The notes beneath the pieces were generated by a model. It saw only the letters and a program-made list of their open reading frames with translations. It was not told where the DNA came from and searched no databases. This document shows positions 34,501 through 54,735 of a DNA stretch of 64,000 bases, piece after piece. A program made the translations under genes and the position numbers. How positions within the stretch are numbered: position 1 is the stretch's first letter; each line of letters starts with the position of its first letter. This DNA is from Cinnamomum chago (lineage: Eukaryota > Streptophyta > Magnoliopsida > Laurales > Lauraceae). The stretch lies in assembly GCA_038049695.1 (NCBI GenBank), contig CP142454.1:18360501-18424500 (forward strand), in the 5' to 3' direction.

Positions 34501-37500
34501 TCTTGTGTTTGGAGAGGTATCCTGTATGTGAAAGATGCTTTCTTGAGGCAAATTAGAGCTCGTGTGTGCAGAAGTGACCGGATTCTATTTTGGTTGGAAG
34601 CTTGGATTGATGATAGACCTTTAGCTTCTCAATTTTCAAAGTTGTTTTGTTGTGCTCAAGATAGGCGCTGAAAAGTGGCTACCTATGTAGAAGAGACTGG
34701 TCGATATGCGACTTGGAGTCCTTCTTTTCAAAGGAACTTATCAGAAAGAAAAGAGGATTAGCCTATCACTTTCATTCATTTTCTTGGGGAGGTCTATGTT
34801 CCAGAAAAAGGGATCCGATAGTAGAGATTGGTCAAGTACTTTACAACACGAGTTCTTAGTGGCATCTTTCTTTAGGAGCATATCGGGTGTTGGTGCATCC
34901 CCAATCCTGTCAATTCTATTTGGTAGTTTAAAGTCCCTTTTAGGGTTACTGCTTTTGGCTTGACGGCTCTCCTTGGGAGAATTCTCACCTTAGATAACCT
35001 TTGACGTCGCAGGACGGTTGTGGTTAATGCTTGCCCCATGTGCTTGGCCGATGCAGCATCAGTTGGTCACCTTTTTCTTCATTGCAGAGTGGCTCAAATG
35101 ATATGGCCCACTGTCCTTAGCTGGTTTGAGTGCAGTTGAGTTATGCTGGTTTTCTTCTTCCAGTTATTTCACACATGGAGTTCAGTAGTGGGCTCCAACA
35201 GAAGGGAGGATCCTGTGGAGATGCTCTTTCGTGGCTGTTAGTTTGGACCATATGGGAGGAACGCAACGCTTGATGTTTCAAAGGTACTTCCTCTGATGTG
35301 GAGGTGGTACTTAATAAGATGAAGTTTTATGTCGCTTCTTGGGCCTCCACCCTCCATTAATTTCAAGATCTTTCCATTTCGATCATCATGAGAAGTTGAC
35401 ACAAAGTGGCTGACTTATTCGTCTGACCCTATGATATGCATCCCTAGGCAGCTCCCTCGCGCTTCACATTTCTTCAAACTTAACTTTGATGGGAGCGTCG
35501 TGGGTAATCCAGGTCCTACATGAATTTGGAGGTCTTATTCGTGATAATGCTTCCTTGACCACTATCTTTTTTATGCCCAGCTGGTCTTTGCACTATCAAC
35601 GAGACAAAAATGCTAGCATTGAGGAGAGTGGTCTCCTCTCCGGGAAGCTAGTCGGTTGAATATTCAGCAGATCAAGGCCTGGCAGGGTCTTTGCACTGTC
35701 AGCAAGACAGAAATGTTTGCTTTGAGGAGAGGAGAGTGGTCTCCCGGAAGCTAGTTAGTTGAATATTGGGCAGATTCGGCATGTGTCATTTGGTGGTCTT
35801 TGTGACAGTGCAAGGCTCCTTGGTGCTTAGCAGACATAGTGGAAGAGGTGCTTGATCTGGCTTGTCATCTTGGAGCTTCTTTTGACCATGTCCAGAGAAG
35901 TATGGATGAGGCAGCTGATAAATTATCTTAGGAGGGAGTCTCTTACCAGAGTTTGATTATTATCCATGTTCCCCCTTGATTTTTTTACCTTTTCCTATGA
36001 GCTTGCTTTTCCTTTGGTGATTTTCTGTATTTTGGAAGTTTGGTGCTTAGCGCTTAGCTCGCCAGTCTATTTCTTCTGTACTGTTAACCTTCTCTTCAAT
36101 GAAACCATTCAAGAGGAAATAAAGGGGGAAAAACAACAAAAGATGTATCTGATAGATTCTACCATAATCCTAAGAAAGGACATAAGGAAGCAAATGAATT
36201 GGCGAAAGCGGGTATTTAGGAAGATCATCATGGTCAATGGTGCTGTATCAAATGATCCTGTACTATAGTTAACCTATAACTCTTTTGTTGTTTAGCCCGT
36301 TCATGTCCACCTTTTCTAATGGGGTTTGCAGACTGTATATTAATTCTTAGCTAAATGGCAACTCAATTCTTTCTCTCTACAAGAAATACAGCTCAAGTAG
36401 TTGCGCAGATGCAGTCATCTTTTGGCCATCACAACTAAGTCACACGCTTAACTTTCTGTAGTGTTGTACATGGAATGGGCTTGGGCCTAGATCTTGAATA
36501 GAGTGAAGAAAGCCTGGGCCTATTCAAGATTCATTATTCCCAATCCAAGCCCAGGTCACACACAACCCCAATATTTTGTCCCAATAAATTATTGATTTGA
36601 ACAGTGATTATGTAGCTTATAATTTTGAGAGTTCAGGATCAACCACTTCTTTTATCATGTGATTTATCTTGGTTTTATTTATAGGTACAACATTGATTCT
36701 CATGACTATTCAGTGCGGTTGAGAGCTGCTCAGAGGTTTCTAAATGATGGAGACAAGGTGCTGATAACTAGTTCACATACCTAGAAGCTGTATATTTGTC
36801 CTCTTTCACTTTAGTTGTTGCCAGACTGAATCCTCAAATTGTTGTGCAGGTTAAGGTCATTGTCAACTTGAAGGGCCGCCAAAATGAGTTCAGAAATATT
36901 GCTATTGAACTGATCAAGCGTTTCCAGAATGACATTGGAGAGGTACCACGAATCTTTGTATAGGTTTACAAGTTTCAGCTATTCCTTATTGATCTTTATG
37001 AGCGCTTTTCTTTTTTTTTTTTGGTATCCCTAGCACGTGATTCTTTAAACCATCTCTGTTTTGTTTTCTCCAAGAACTAACAAACAAGCAAGGTTTAAAT
37101 ATCAGAAGGCATATTGGCTGGTCTAGAAATTGATACGTATATTCCTTATTGATCTTCACGAGCTCTTTTTTTTTTTGGGTATCCCTAGCACGTGATTCTT
37201 TAAACAGTCTCTGTTTTGTTTTCTCCAAGAACTAACAAACAAGCAAGGTTTAAATATCAGAAGGCATATTGGCTGGTCTAGAAATTGATACGTATCAGTT
37301 ATATATATATAATCTGGAAAAATATAAAATAACTCAGAACATTAGAAAATATTAGATTTTGATGTTTATTTGCATTCCCAGATCCCTAAATTTCATGCAG
37401 ATCGTGTATCACATTCTGACTCTATAGGAACTAGATTGTTGATTCTAGGATTGCAACTTGGGCAGGCAGGGCCAGGTATTTAGCCAGTCGAAGCCCAGCT

Positions 37501-40500
37501 CAACTCTAACATGGCTAGGCTCTAGCCCTTTTATGAATTGAAATTTCAGGTCCAAGTTCAATTGGGGTTTAGATGGGCCCATGTATAGTTGTGAACAGAA
37601 GTGGGGAAGAGGGGAAGAAGATTGTGGCAATGTTGGGTACCCAAGACCTGAGCCTGAGCACAGTCCGAAATCCTCCCATGGTTCAAATCCAGGTGCTAGC
37701 CTGAGGCCAAGCACAGGCCTGATACATCCACCCCAAATTGAGTTTTAATTCAGGTCGGGCCATTGGGCCGGCTCTGGCAATGGAAGTCAAATGCATGTGA
37801 TTCATATGCTTTAAAGCATTGGTTGGTGCTTGCATTACTTTTCCCAGTAGGAAAGCTCAAATGAGACATGGGTGTGAAGTTGACCTAGAGCTTGGGTATT
37901 TTAAATGTAATAGATTGCAGGATCATCATATAAATTTGCAAATTGCACTGCTTTTTTTAAATGTTTGCAAATAGCTTAAACTTCATAATAATAATTTTTT
38001 AGAATTGTAATAGACATGACTTGAACCCACAACCTCAAGGTTGCAATGGTGAGCACCTAAGTTCTTAATAAATAAAAATAAAATTAGCCAACGATCTATT
38101 GCAAAAAAAGGAAAAAAAAAAAACACTTCACTTTTGAAACACTTGTACGTGTGACAGTAAGAATCTCCTTCATTGGTTATCACAAAATTCTTTATGCCAA
38201 AAGGAAAAAAGAATTTAGGGTGATTTCATACTCAAATAGATTCTGCTGCTAAACCCTTAATTAAGAAAAAAAGAAATTTGAAGAAAGGATAAGAAAGCAC
38301 ATTGGTTGTAGCAAACAAACTATAATGAAAAGGGCTTTCTCAGTTGATCATAAAAGAAACAGCATGCATTTTTCTGTCTTTACCTGTAGTCACTCCCAAA
38401 ATAGATGGGAAAGGAGATGCGAACATATTTTGTATATTTAAAAGATAACCTTAGAGACAGCTAGACAGGTTCTTTTCTTATTGTACTTATTACTTAGTAT
38501 GCAATTAAAATGCTGCTTTTAGAAAAAGAAAATACTTGAATATATTAATGCAATTGCACATAATTTCACCCAGGCATTTGGGTGGGCACTGGGGCTTGGA
38601 TCTCATGTACTTGGACCCAAACCTGAATTTTATTTAGACATCTATGGATGCAAATCCAAATACAAATTTTAAATAGGTCGAAATTCTAGACGCATACCCA
38701 AATCTTCGCATTTGTCTCCTTCAGATTATCAGGTGTTTGGGATCCATATTCATCTCTATAGTCTAAGTAGGTTGTATCACTTAATGTTGGAAAAGGCTTT
38801 AAGAATAAGAGGCCTGTTTGGATTGTGTTGGCACATGTTGCCATAGGCTTCAATTATCATGCTGATTAGAATGTAAATTGAACTAAAACTTTCTATGTTA
38901 TATATGGCCATTTTCTCCCAGGTGACTAAAATGAATGAGAACATTGACATTATTGCTATAGTTGTTCAGATATGTTGCCCATAAAATGGGGTTGAGGAAC
39001 TACTGTTCATGGTGATCATGTTTGTCAACTCACTGTCTTGGAGGTGATCCATAATTAATATGGATTTTTCAAAAGGTAAAAAAGAAAAGAAAAGATAATG
39101 ATAGAGAAGGGTGTTTAACTAGAAATAAAAAGCCTATGTGCCCCCTCTGTAGTTAAAAAAAAGAAAAAAAGCATGTCATCTCACATTGGATGTAGATTTG
39201 AGATCTTTGCCAATCTTGATCTTAATTTTGATAAAGCAATGCATGAATCCTTTGAACAAACAAATGAAGACAAAGTTGTATAGGCGAATAATGATGAATA
39301 TGGATCCTCTACAACTTTTTAGCCCCAAAAACTTCTGCGAGACTTTTTAAACGATAGGACATGTGCCAAGTTTTTTGGTACATTCCTCCCACTAGATACA
39401 AGAGGCTTTATGGATTAGCCATCTACGAAAGCCTAATCCCATTGCATGTTAATAACCATCTGATCTAAGGCAAGAAATGGATTGTTGACTAAAGCTTCTG
39501 CCTTTCTAAAAATGGCTTTATATTGGATGATTGAGAACATCCAGCGGGCCTGTGTTTTTTTAGATGGTAATTTATGAGGCCTCTTGTATCTCGTGGGGCA
39601 AATTTGTCACAGAAACTTGCCAACACATGTTCTATTTTAAAAAAGGACACACCCACATGGAAGTCGAGCGACAAAAGCATTGGAGGATCCAGATCCTATA
39701 AGGACACATCCATTGGTATTGAGAGATACGCGAGTCTGGTTATCTTCTGAGAATGGGAGAGTGGCCATTGGCCAATGGCACGAACATTTCCAAATAAATA
39801 AGTTATTGTTGCTTCCTTACTTTCTCACATTTTTACGCTGGAAAACAAGAAAGTTAATTGAAAATTATATTATAATTGATGCAGTAGTAAGATATGTTGA
39901 AACTGTAGCCCAAAAATATCTGTATATCACCTATATTAATATAGGTTTTGTAACTTGTGGAGACAAGTATGCCTAAAAATTGAAGTAAATAAACGTTATA
40001 TCTAGTTGAGAAATAGATTGATTGAGTTATTAAGTACTACATAACAAAATACATAAATTTGAGGTGTCCACGTCTATGATACCTGTGGCTGTATACATAT
40101 ATATACCTAGTGATGCAGGACAGATCCATGGTGCCCATCTATCTCGATCAGCCTTTGGGCCCAGCCCACTTTCTTTATTTTATCTAGAGCCGTTGCATCT
40201 CCTCTCTGTGTTGCATTACCTAGCAACCATGTCAAACCGATACGATATGTACTCGATAATGCACCGATACTTCTAGAGTACTAGTTTGGCATATCCTCCT
40301 CACCACTTCCATTATTTTATATAGTTATTTTACTTTTTGGCCATAAAAAAATGTTGGAAACGAGTGCAATTAATGAAAATTCAGAAATATTCTAAAGAAA
40401 ATATTAGGATACCATTGTCCTATCCATGTCCTAGGTTTTTTAAAACTGTGGAGTCGTATCTTCAATTCCCGTGTCCGTATCCGCATTCGCGTCCATATCT

Positions 40501-41242
40501 GGGCATCATAGGTCCGTGTGTATACACTGTAGTTTTAGGTTCAAGAAATCGAAACAAAAGCATTTATGAACTTACAATGTAGTTTGCTAACTACATTTGT
40601 ATATATTTATATATTTTCGAAAAGTTGCTCCTAAAAGTTTCACCGAAATTCCGTAATGGCGAAATATTTCATTTTGGTGGCCGGACCCGAAATGGAATTG
40701 ACGACTATACTTTATTGGTGAGCTAATGGCTGATACGCGTGATACAAAGCTATCATCTGATGGTATCAATTTATTGTATCGGCCATGGCCCCTCCAATAC
40801 AGATTGGTTGACATTTTGACCATTCAAACAAGTACATTTTGTTGTCTTCATAATGCAGACTACTTTTTTTGGGACTCCTCCGAGACTGAAATTGCAGCAC
40901 CTCATCTTTGGTTGGAATGTTCTTTTATCCAGTTTGGATTCCGTGCACTTTCATTCCTCATATCAGTAAAATAAAAAATAAAAATAAAAAACAGAGAGAA
41001 ATTGATGGGTCTTTTGCATAATTTTGAATTTGACTATCTGAGATATGGACACCCAAAAACATGTGCATCTCTTTTATTCGTTTTATTGTTGGCATTTGAA
41101 GCTTGCAGCGGAGGAGAGCAAGAACTTCAGGGACCAGAGGAACATCTTTATCCTTTTAATCCCCAACAAAACAGTTCAGCAGAAGGCCCAGGAACAACCA
41201 AAGAAGGAGAAGCAGGTGACTGAAGCTTCCGCAGGCATTTGA
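31551..41242 (+). CDS. Plastid-type translation initiation factor IF-3 (infC-like), complete, nine exons
   Basis: Nucleus-encoded bacterial-type IF-3, which binds the 30S ribosomal subunit, prevents premature 50S joining and proofreads start-codon choice. The exons are 31551-31807, 31961-32000, 32084-32143, 32583-32635, 33262-33317, 33451-33484, 36685-36757, 36850-36942 and 41102-41242, joining in frame to 268 aa. Residues 1 to about 70 are rich in Ser, Thr, Pro and Arg without clear acidic content, as in a chloroplast transit peptide. The N-domain runs about 88-155 (VRLIDAQQNMVGIVPKREA, then PPVLKIMDYKKYRYEQQKKK). The C-domain runs about 160-253 (YNIDSHDYSVRLRAAQRFL, VKVIVNLKGRQNEFRNIAIE, ESKNFRDQRNIFILLIPNK). 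The short Lys/Gln tail is typical. A LINE remnant lies in intron 6 and tandem and inverted repeats in intron 8 (4.2 kb). Plastid rather than mitochondrial targeting is inferred from resemblance to plant plastid IF-3. Confidence 0.93.
34310..36150 (+). mobile_element. L1-type LINE 3' half (zf-RVT and RNase H) inserted in IF-3 intron 6
   Basis: Plus-strand frames, broken by many stops, read the end of a plant L1 ORF2. An SCVWRGIL and RILFWLEAW segment lies at about 34500-34610. A zinc-finger RVT block CPMCLADAASVGHLFLHC lies at about 35036-35089, and an RNase H start LNFDGSVVGNPGPT at 35479-35520. The end is an A-rich tail at about 36114-36142. The RNase H region has an internal tandem duplication of about 105 bp (about 35581-35680 and 35687-35772). 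It lies in the same orientation as the host gene but is clearly inactive. Confidence 0.85.
36980..37297. repeat. Tandem duplication of about 160 bp in IF-3 intron 8
   Basis: Two adjacent copies begin ATTCCTTATTGATCTT (about 36980 and 37141) and end AAATTGATACGTAT (about 37139 and 37297). They are nearly identical apart from T-run length, so the event is recent. The unit starts about 40 bp after the exon 8 donor and copies no exon. Confidence 0.9.
39301..39692. mobile_element. Long-inverted-repeat element in IF-3 intron 8
   Basis: The left arm begins TGGATCCTCTACAACTTTT and the right arm ends GCATTGGAGGATCCA, which are complementary at the tips. Pairing continues inward with mismatches: ACATGTGCCAAG pairs with CTTGCCAACACATGT, and AGATACAAGAGGC with GCCTCTTGTATCTCG. 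No clean target duplication was found, so the family is unknown. It could be a fold-back or Mutator-like MITE. Confidence 0.6.
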
Positions 41243-41460
41243 CCGAAGTCATATTTCCCAAGGATGGTTTTGCGATCCCAAACGAGCGGTACTTGTTAAC
41301 AAGGGTTCTAATTTTCTGTATAGTAATTAATGTAATGCATTTCTGGTCCGCCAGCAGTATATTACACAGTTGAATTAAGTGTTCTTTTTTTGTTGGGAAA
41401 TATAGATTAGTTCTTTCATATTGTCAATGTAATAATTAGCTTTTTGTGTGTGCATGTGAA
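41243..41460 (+). promoter_or_regulatory. IF-3 3' flank / probable 3' UTR
   Basis: T-rich DNA after the IF-3 stop. GTAATTAATGTAATGCATTT near 41321-41342 is the sort of U-rich, TGTA-type element seen at plant polyadenylation sites, but the cleavage site cannot be fixed. Confidence 0.35.
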
Positions 41461-43029
41461 TTTTTTTTCGAAATGGTTTTCTCCAGAGCATCATTCTCTA
41501 TTTAAATCCTTACTTGGCAGAGAATCACTACCAGAGAAAATGGTGAATTTCCTCAATGGGATTCTCCATTTCTAGATTTCTCCAAGTGTACCACTTGTCC
41601 TCATCTCCTCATTTTAATGGGCCTTTTTTGTCCAACTAGCGAAGTTCCCTCTGGACAGACCAAATTTATGTCTTGCTGGATGCTGCTACTACATGCTATC
41701 CATTAGGATGCCATTTTTCAGCCTTCTCTTTACACAATTATCTGATATGATCCCAATATCGTATCAATTTTTTTTTTTTTTGGGTAAGAACCCCAGACTT
41801 ATAATTCATCGTGGTGCATCCTACATACGACTCATGTTAACTCGTACAATATTGTATCAATTGATATTCAACGAAATGAAAGGAAAAAAACAGTGGAGAC
41901 GGGGAAGATGACCCTTTCGAGTTAAGATTGGACTCCTTACTTGTCTTTATTTCTGAATAATTTTTCAACCAGATTACAAATTCATTCCACTCATCTTTAA
42001 ATACCCACAATATCTTAATTCAATCATTAAACAAACCCCAATCATATCCATATCTTAGTCAAGTAATAAAACTAATAAAAGTTGAATGGATGGGTAGTGC
42101 ATGCTGGTTGACTGGGTATTGAGATAGTAAATGCTGGATGTATGTGTATGTATTATATTATAATTATATGGCAATCTACAATCTTACAACATCACGATCA
42201 CTACTTTGATTTGAAGGGATTGTTTGAACTTTGAAGTGACCGCTTTGGTTCTAAATTTAATGCATGATTGCAAAAACGTGTTGCCTAGGCCCTGTTTGTT
42301 TGAATGAAATTAAATTCTTAAGAATTCCAAGAAACGTATTTCTACCGAAGTGGCTAAAACTGGAGAAACAAAGGAGACCCACAAATGTTTATCAAATAAT
42401 CTCCTCTTATTATGATGGAAATTGAATATTGAGATATTAACTGGTACATCAAATCCTAGTCAAGTCATTGCATCATTCACAACTCCACCTTATAGTAGTC
42501 TCCACCACTCTTCCTCTCTTCCTCTTCAATGTTCCATCTTTGGAATCCATTTTACCATAAAATTCTAGGAATTCAGTTCCATCCAACCAAAGGGGCACTT
42601 ATCAATGAACGGGTGAATCACAACAGACATTTTGATGACAATTTTTTTTTTAATAACTGAAGTCTACATTTCAAGTAATGTATTTGTCAGTGGAAGTGTG
42701 TATTTGACAAAATTCCGAGAGGTTACATTCTTGGATGGAATTGTTACAGATTTGGTCCCCTTGCAATGAATGTAGCTACTTGGGGAAGTAGATGGAAGAA
42801 GTGTTATAACCAAATGTTTGAGAAAGAGAGACTCTTTATACTTACAACCTACCATTTGCAGTGAATGACTTTATATGCAAGTACTGACATGACTCCTGCC
42901 AGGCCATGAAAGCTACACACATGTACCAAGTGTAGTAGATGATTCTGTTTCCCTTGAAGTCTAAATTACTATATATATAACATTTTTGACTCGGTGCATT
43001 TGAATGGAGGCTTATAGGAGAGGACATTG
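41461..43029. other. Spacer between the convergent IF-3 and SCPL genes
   Basis: No coding region is supported. About 42290-42600 may be a MITE, because GCCCTGTTTGTTTGAATG at its left and the complement of CATCCAACCAAAGGGGC at its right are similar. No target duplication was found, so this remains weak. Confidence 0.4.
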
Positions 43030-43362
43030 GACCTTGGTATGTTGTTTACATTAAAATATATAAGAATTGAATGAAAAGGATTTATGCCATAAGTAATTAA
43101 AAATGAAGACCATGGTATGTTGTTTGTATTAAAAATGAGTATCAAATAACATTTCCTTTTATGAAACCAAATCAGAGAAAATGAAAAATGAATAACCGGA
43201 TATCACCCTTAGTTATTCATTTTAGATTTTTCTTTGATTCTATTTCCATCGAAAAGGGTAAAATATACAGATTTTTGAGAATTTACCTTTTGGTCTTCAT
43301 TTTTAATCACTCATGGCAAAAATTCTATGTATTGTAATACAAACAAAATGGCCCTTAGTGTC
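43030..43362. mobile_element. Fold-back (hairpin) MITE-like element, about 330 bp
   Basis: The two halves are inverted copies. GTAATTAAAAATGAAGACCA on the left (about 43093-43112) pairs with TGGTCTTCATTTTTAATCAC on the right (about 43291-43310), TTATGCCAT with ATGGCAAAAA, and TTGTTTACATT with AATACAAACAA. The centre is a small palindrome, AAATGAATAAC and GTTATTCATTT. No coding capacity. The flanking target duplication is not certain. Confidence 0.6.
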
Positions 43363-44529
43363 TGGCAACAAAGAAAAAAGAAGAACCGTGGAATTTGCTC
43401 AACGCTATTATAAAACATTTTTCTAACATTAAAAAAAAAGATCCATTTATAAATGGTTTGAAGCTGCTACTTTATAGTAATTGAAAAGAAAAAAAAAAGA
43501 TTTGCTAGATAAATGAGCTCTTTCTCTCTCTCTCTCTCTCTAACTTCCTGCAAGAAACCAATTTTTCCTTTTTCGCAGAAGCTATACATGAGAGAAATTG
43601 ATTCTCTTCTAAAAATTTGATTTGGGGTGAAAAGGGGTTTCTCTCCTTGTCCAAACTCCAAACCACCCAACTAGAAAAATTTAATCAACTAGGTTAACAT
43701 TAGTATCCAAGTAAAATCTATGGCAGGATGGGCCTGAAAGCTCAACAAAACCAGACTGGCCCATCCATCGCCCCTCAAAATCCATCCAATGATGACAGTG
43801 TACCAACTTTTTGTGAAAATCCATTCCACACATAGCTCTTGACAGCACCCCAATTTCCATCACCTCATATGATATCCACATGGTTTGTTCAAATTCCTGT
43901 AGTCTGCATGAATGATTTGCACATCTGAGTCAGTGAACAAGCTGAGTGTTCTGTGTGGATTCACCCTCTCCTAAGAGATGTACTTCACAGCTTGTGTTAA
44001 GAGATAAATTTATAAGTCCCTTGGATTAGTATAAAAAATTAGTGCGGGTGGGCTGTGGGGTACATCAGGCTTTGACCACAAAGGTCCCACGTGGTGATAA
44101 AAGAAGTTGTATCTCAGGCAAGCCGTGAGAGACATCTCTCAAGAGAGGGTCACATAATTGTTGATATATTGAAAATCAATTATCATGAGAAAATTGTGAG
44201 AAATTCAAAATAAAAAGGGTAAATCTCAAAATATTTGTAACAATTTCCCAATAAAGATATTTGTGAAAGATAATATAATAAAAAGGAAAATTAGGAAAAT
44301 TTTTAAAAATATTTTTAAAATAACTTCCTGAGAAAGGATATTTGAGACAGTGATAGATAGATGTACTCGAACCAATTGAGAGAGAAATAACATGGGCAAT
44401 CAAGCAAAACCACCCTCATATTATTATTATTTTTTCCTGTAAGGACAGTCATCAGTGGAGTTACAACAGTTTCATGAGTCCAGGTTTTCTTGCGTTGCAT
44501 CTGCTTCATCACTTTCAAATATAACACAT

Positions 44530-52582
<8,053 letters not shown>

Positions 52583-53850
52583 TTTTTTTTCTCAGGTATT
52601 TGGAGGCCTGGTTGGTGTGGGAGTCATTATCATAGGGAATGCTGTTTCTAGAATTGATATGAATACATGCTGTGGTGCGTTGGACACGTTTTTGGTTCAT
52701 CTCTGCTTCGGTACGCTATTCAAGATGACTTTTGGTCTTTTTTTACGCCGTTGAAATCTGGAGGGACCCCCCCCCCCCCCCCCCCCCCCCCCTCTCTCTC
52801 TCTCTATGGCTGTTTTTTTTTTTTTTTTTTTGCAGGAATTCCAGGAATTCCATTACGTCAGAGAATTCAGGAATTTTCGAGATAGTATGATATTTTTGAA
52901 TTTTCTTTAAATTTGAGCATTCAGAAATTTCACCAAAATATAAAGGAAGTGGAATTCCTGAATTTCCAAAAGATCAAAAGAGAACTTTTAAGTAGTTGGA
53001 ATTCATAAATGCTACTAAATAAACATGAAATTCAGAAATTCAAAGGAACAACTTGTCCCATCATATCTAAAAATTTATGGACACAGTGAATTTCTGGCAG
53101 AAATTCCATGAAAGAAATAGAGTCTAAAATCTACATAAGGTTTTCAAAAATTTCTTGTGCACTTTGCTATGGGGCGTATGAAAGATCTAGTAGCGGCCAA
53201 TATGTGTGCATAATATGAAGCTCAAGTGATCATCCTAACAAGTTGATCAACACTCCTTAACAGCCCATAAATTTGTACTACTTAAAAAATAAAATTTCAA
53301 AGTCTATCAAACGGTGTAGTCCATATGAATGGATATAAAAAAAAATCGATGCAACTCAAGGGGGTTGTAAGCGCATGGTCTGTTGGGATGGGTGATTAAG
53401 TGTGCCCCGCTATAAACAGTGTGCACCAGATAATTTTTGTGTACTGGTCCCTAGGTCCCTCCACTACACAACTATGGTCCAGCAATGATATGACTTCCGG
53501 GAGTAAATAAATCATAGTTTTTAAAAACAACGACTCAAAAGAACTAAAACTTTGCACCATGAAGAAAAATTTGTGCTCATGTATTTTGATTAAAGGACTA
53601 ATATTTTAATAAACTCATAACTCATAACTGCATGATTAATTATAAAATAATCCCAATACTAGAAAAACTTCTAAATCTTTAGTTGAAATGCAAGAGCTAT
53701 AAAACCAACTTTCAAACTCACAGACCAAATCAATTCTCCAAATAACCTGAACCATTTTCACTTTCATTTTCATGAAAATTGGAAGCAATTTCATAGTAAG
53801 ATTTTCAATTTTTACCAACTCTATCCTCTAACTTTTCAAATTCACCTCTT
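52583..53850. promoter_or_regulatory. SCPL upstream region with C26(TC)n tract
   Basis: Presumed promoter side of the SCPL gene. A run of about 26 C at 52767-52792 is followed by (TC)n to 52804, then ATGGCTG and a run of T (about 52811-52830). No TATA box or known regulatory element can be assigned. Repeated GGAATTCC-type phrases at 52836-53110 look like decayed MITE sequence. Confidence 0.4.
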
Positions 53851-54735
53851 TTTGGGCTTCTCCATCCATTCCAAACTCTTTTTTTTTTTTTTTTCTCTAG
53901 GCAGGTGTGTTGGAGTTGGCGTATTCACAGGGGATGATGTTTCAGAGTTTTTGGAATCTCCTCAAGTAGCTTTCCGGATGTGTACTCTCTCTATCCAGAG
54001 TTATTTTAGACCGTTGAATGACAATCTATCCCAATATGGCAGAAAACAAAAAGTTGAAAAGTTACGGTAGATGCCAATTTCAACAGAAGACAATAAGTCA
54101 AGTCAACAATTAAATGGTAAGAATCTAATTGGTGATCCCCCGGAAGCGGATCCCTTTTTGGACCAAACAGGGTTCCAAATACGGCCTGACACGTGGATTA
54201 GTTTGCCATCTCAGCTGATGGCTCTTCTACCTTGCATAAAAAAAAAGAACAGGGGCTTTTTACAAATTTATTACAATGAGGAGCCCGCCTGTCTTTAACA
54301 AAAGCCCGCTTTTTTGTAACTATCGTCCATGCAAAACGTTTGGGAAGGGAAAGAGGATCCTGCAACTGCAACTCATCTCACTGTCTATCCTTTCCCCTTC
54401 ACAGCTCTCACCTCTTCTGTTTCTCCAAATCCTTCTTAAATCTTCAAACGTTTCTGTGCTCATGTTTTTCCCTGTGAAATCTGGGATTGGAAAGGTCGGA
54501 TTGTAGATCCGGAGCTTTGAAGTAGATTTAATGGCGGAAAATGGACTGTAATGCGTAGGGCATTCAAAGAACAGAAAGTCTATAGGGACCGACTCCAAGG
54601 CCCAATTTTTTGACCGATCCTACGTGGATTGCTGAGGTGGCCCAAGTGGGCATTTTCAATTTCAAAGCCCGCAGAAACGAAATCGGTGAATGAATGAAAA
54701 AGCCCTAACGTCTCTCCTCTAGTTTTCTCCTATGA
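53851..54735. other. Gene-free DNA, part of it resembling a gene leader
   Basis: No gene is supported. The segment 54250-54720 is CT-rich and contains a short ATG frame MAENGL ending after six codons. GGGCTTTTT at about 54253-54262 and AAAAAGCCC at about 54698-54706 are inverted relative to each other. It may be a captured or decayed gene start, or simply unique intergenic DNA. Confidence 0.35.

Noticed and set aside
37675-37700. GGTTCAAATCC string suggesting a tRNA T arm
   Set aside because: No acceptor stem, anticodon arm or A box at the right distance.
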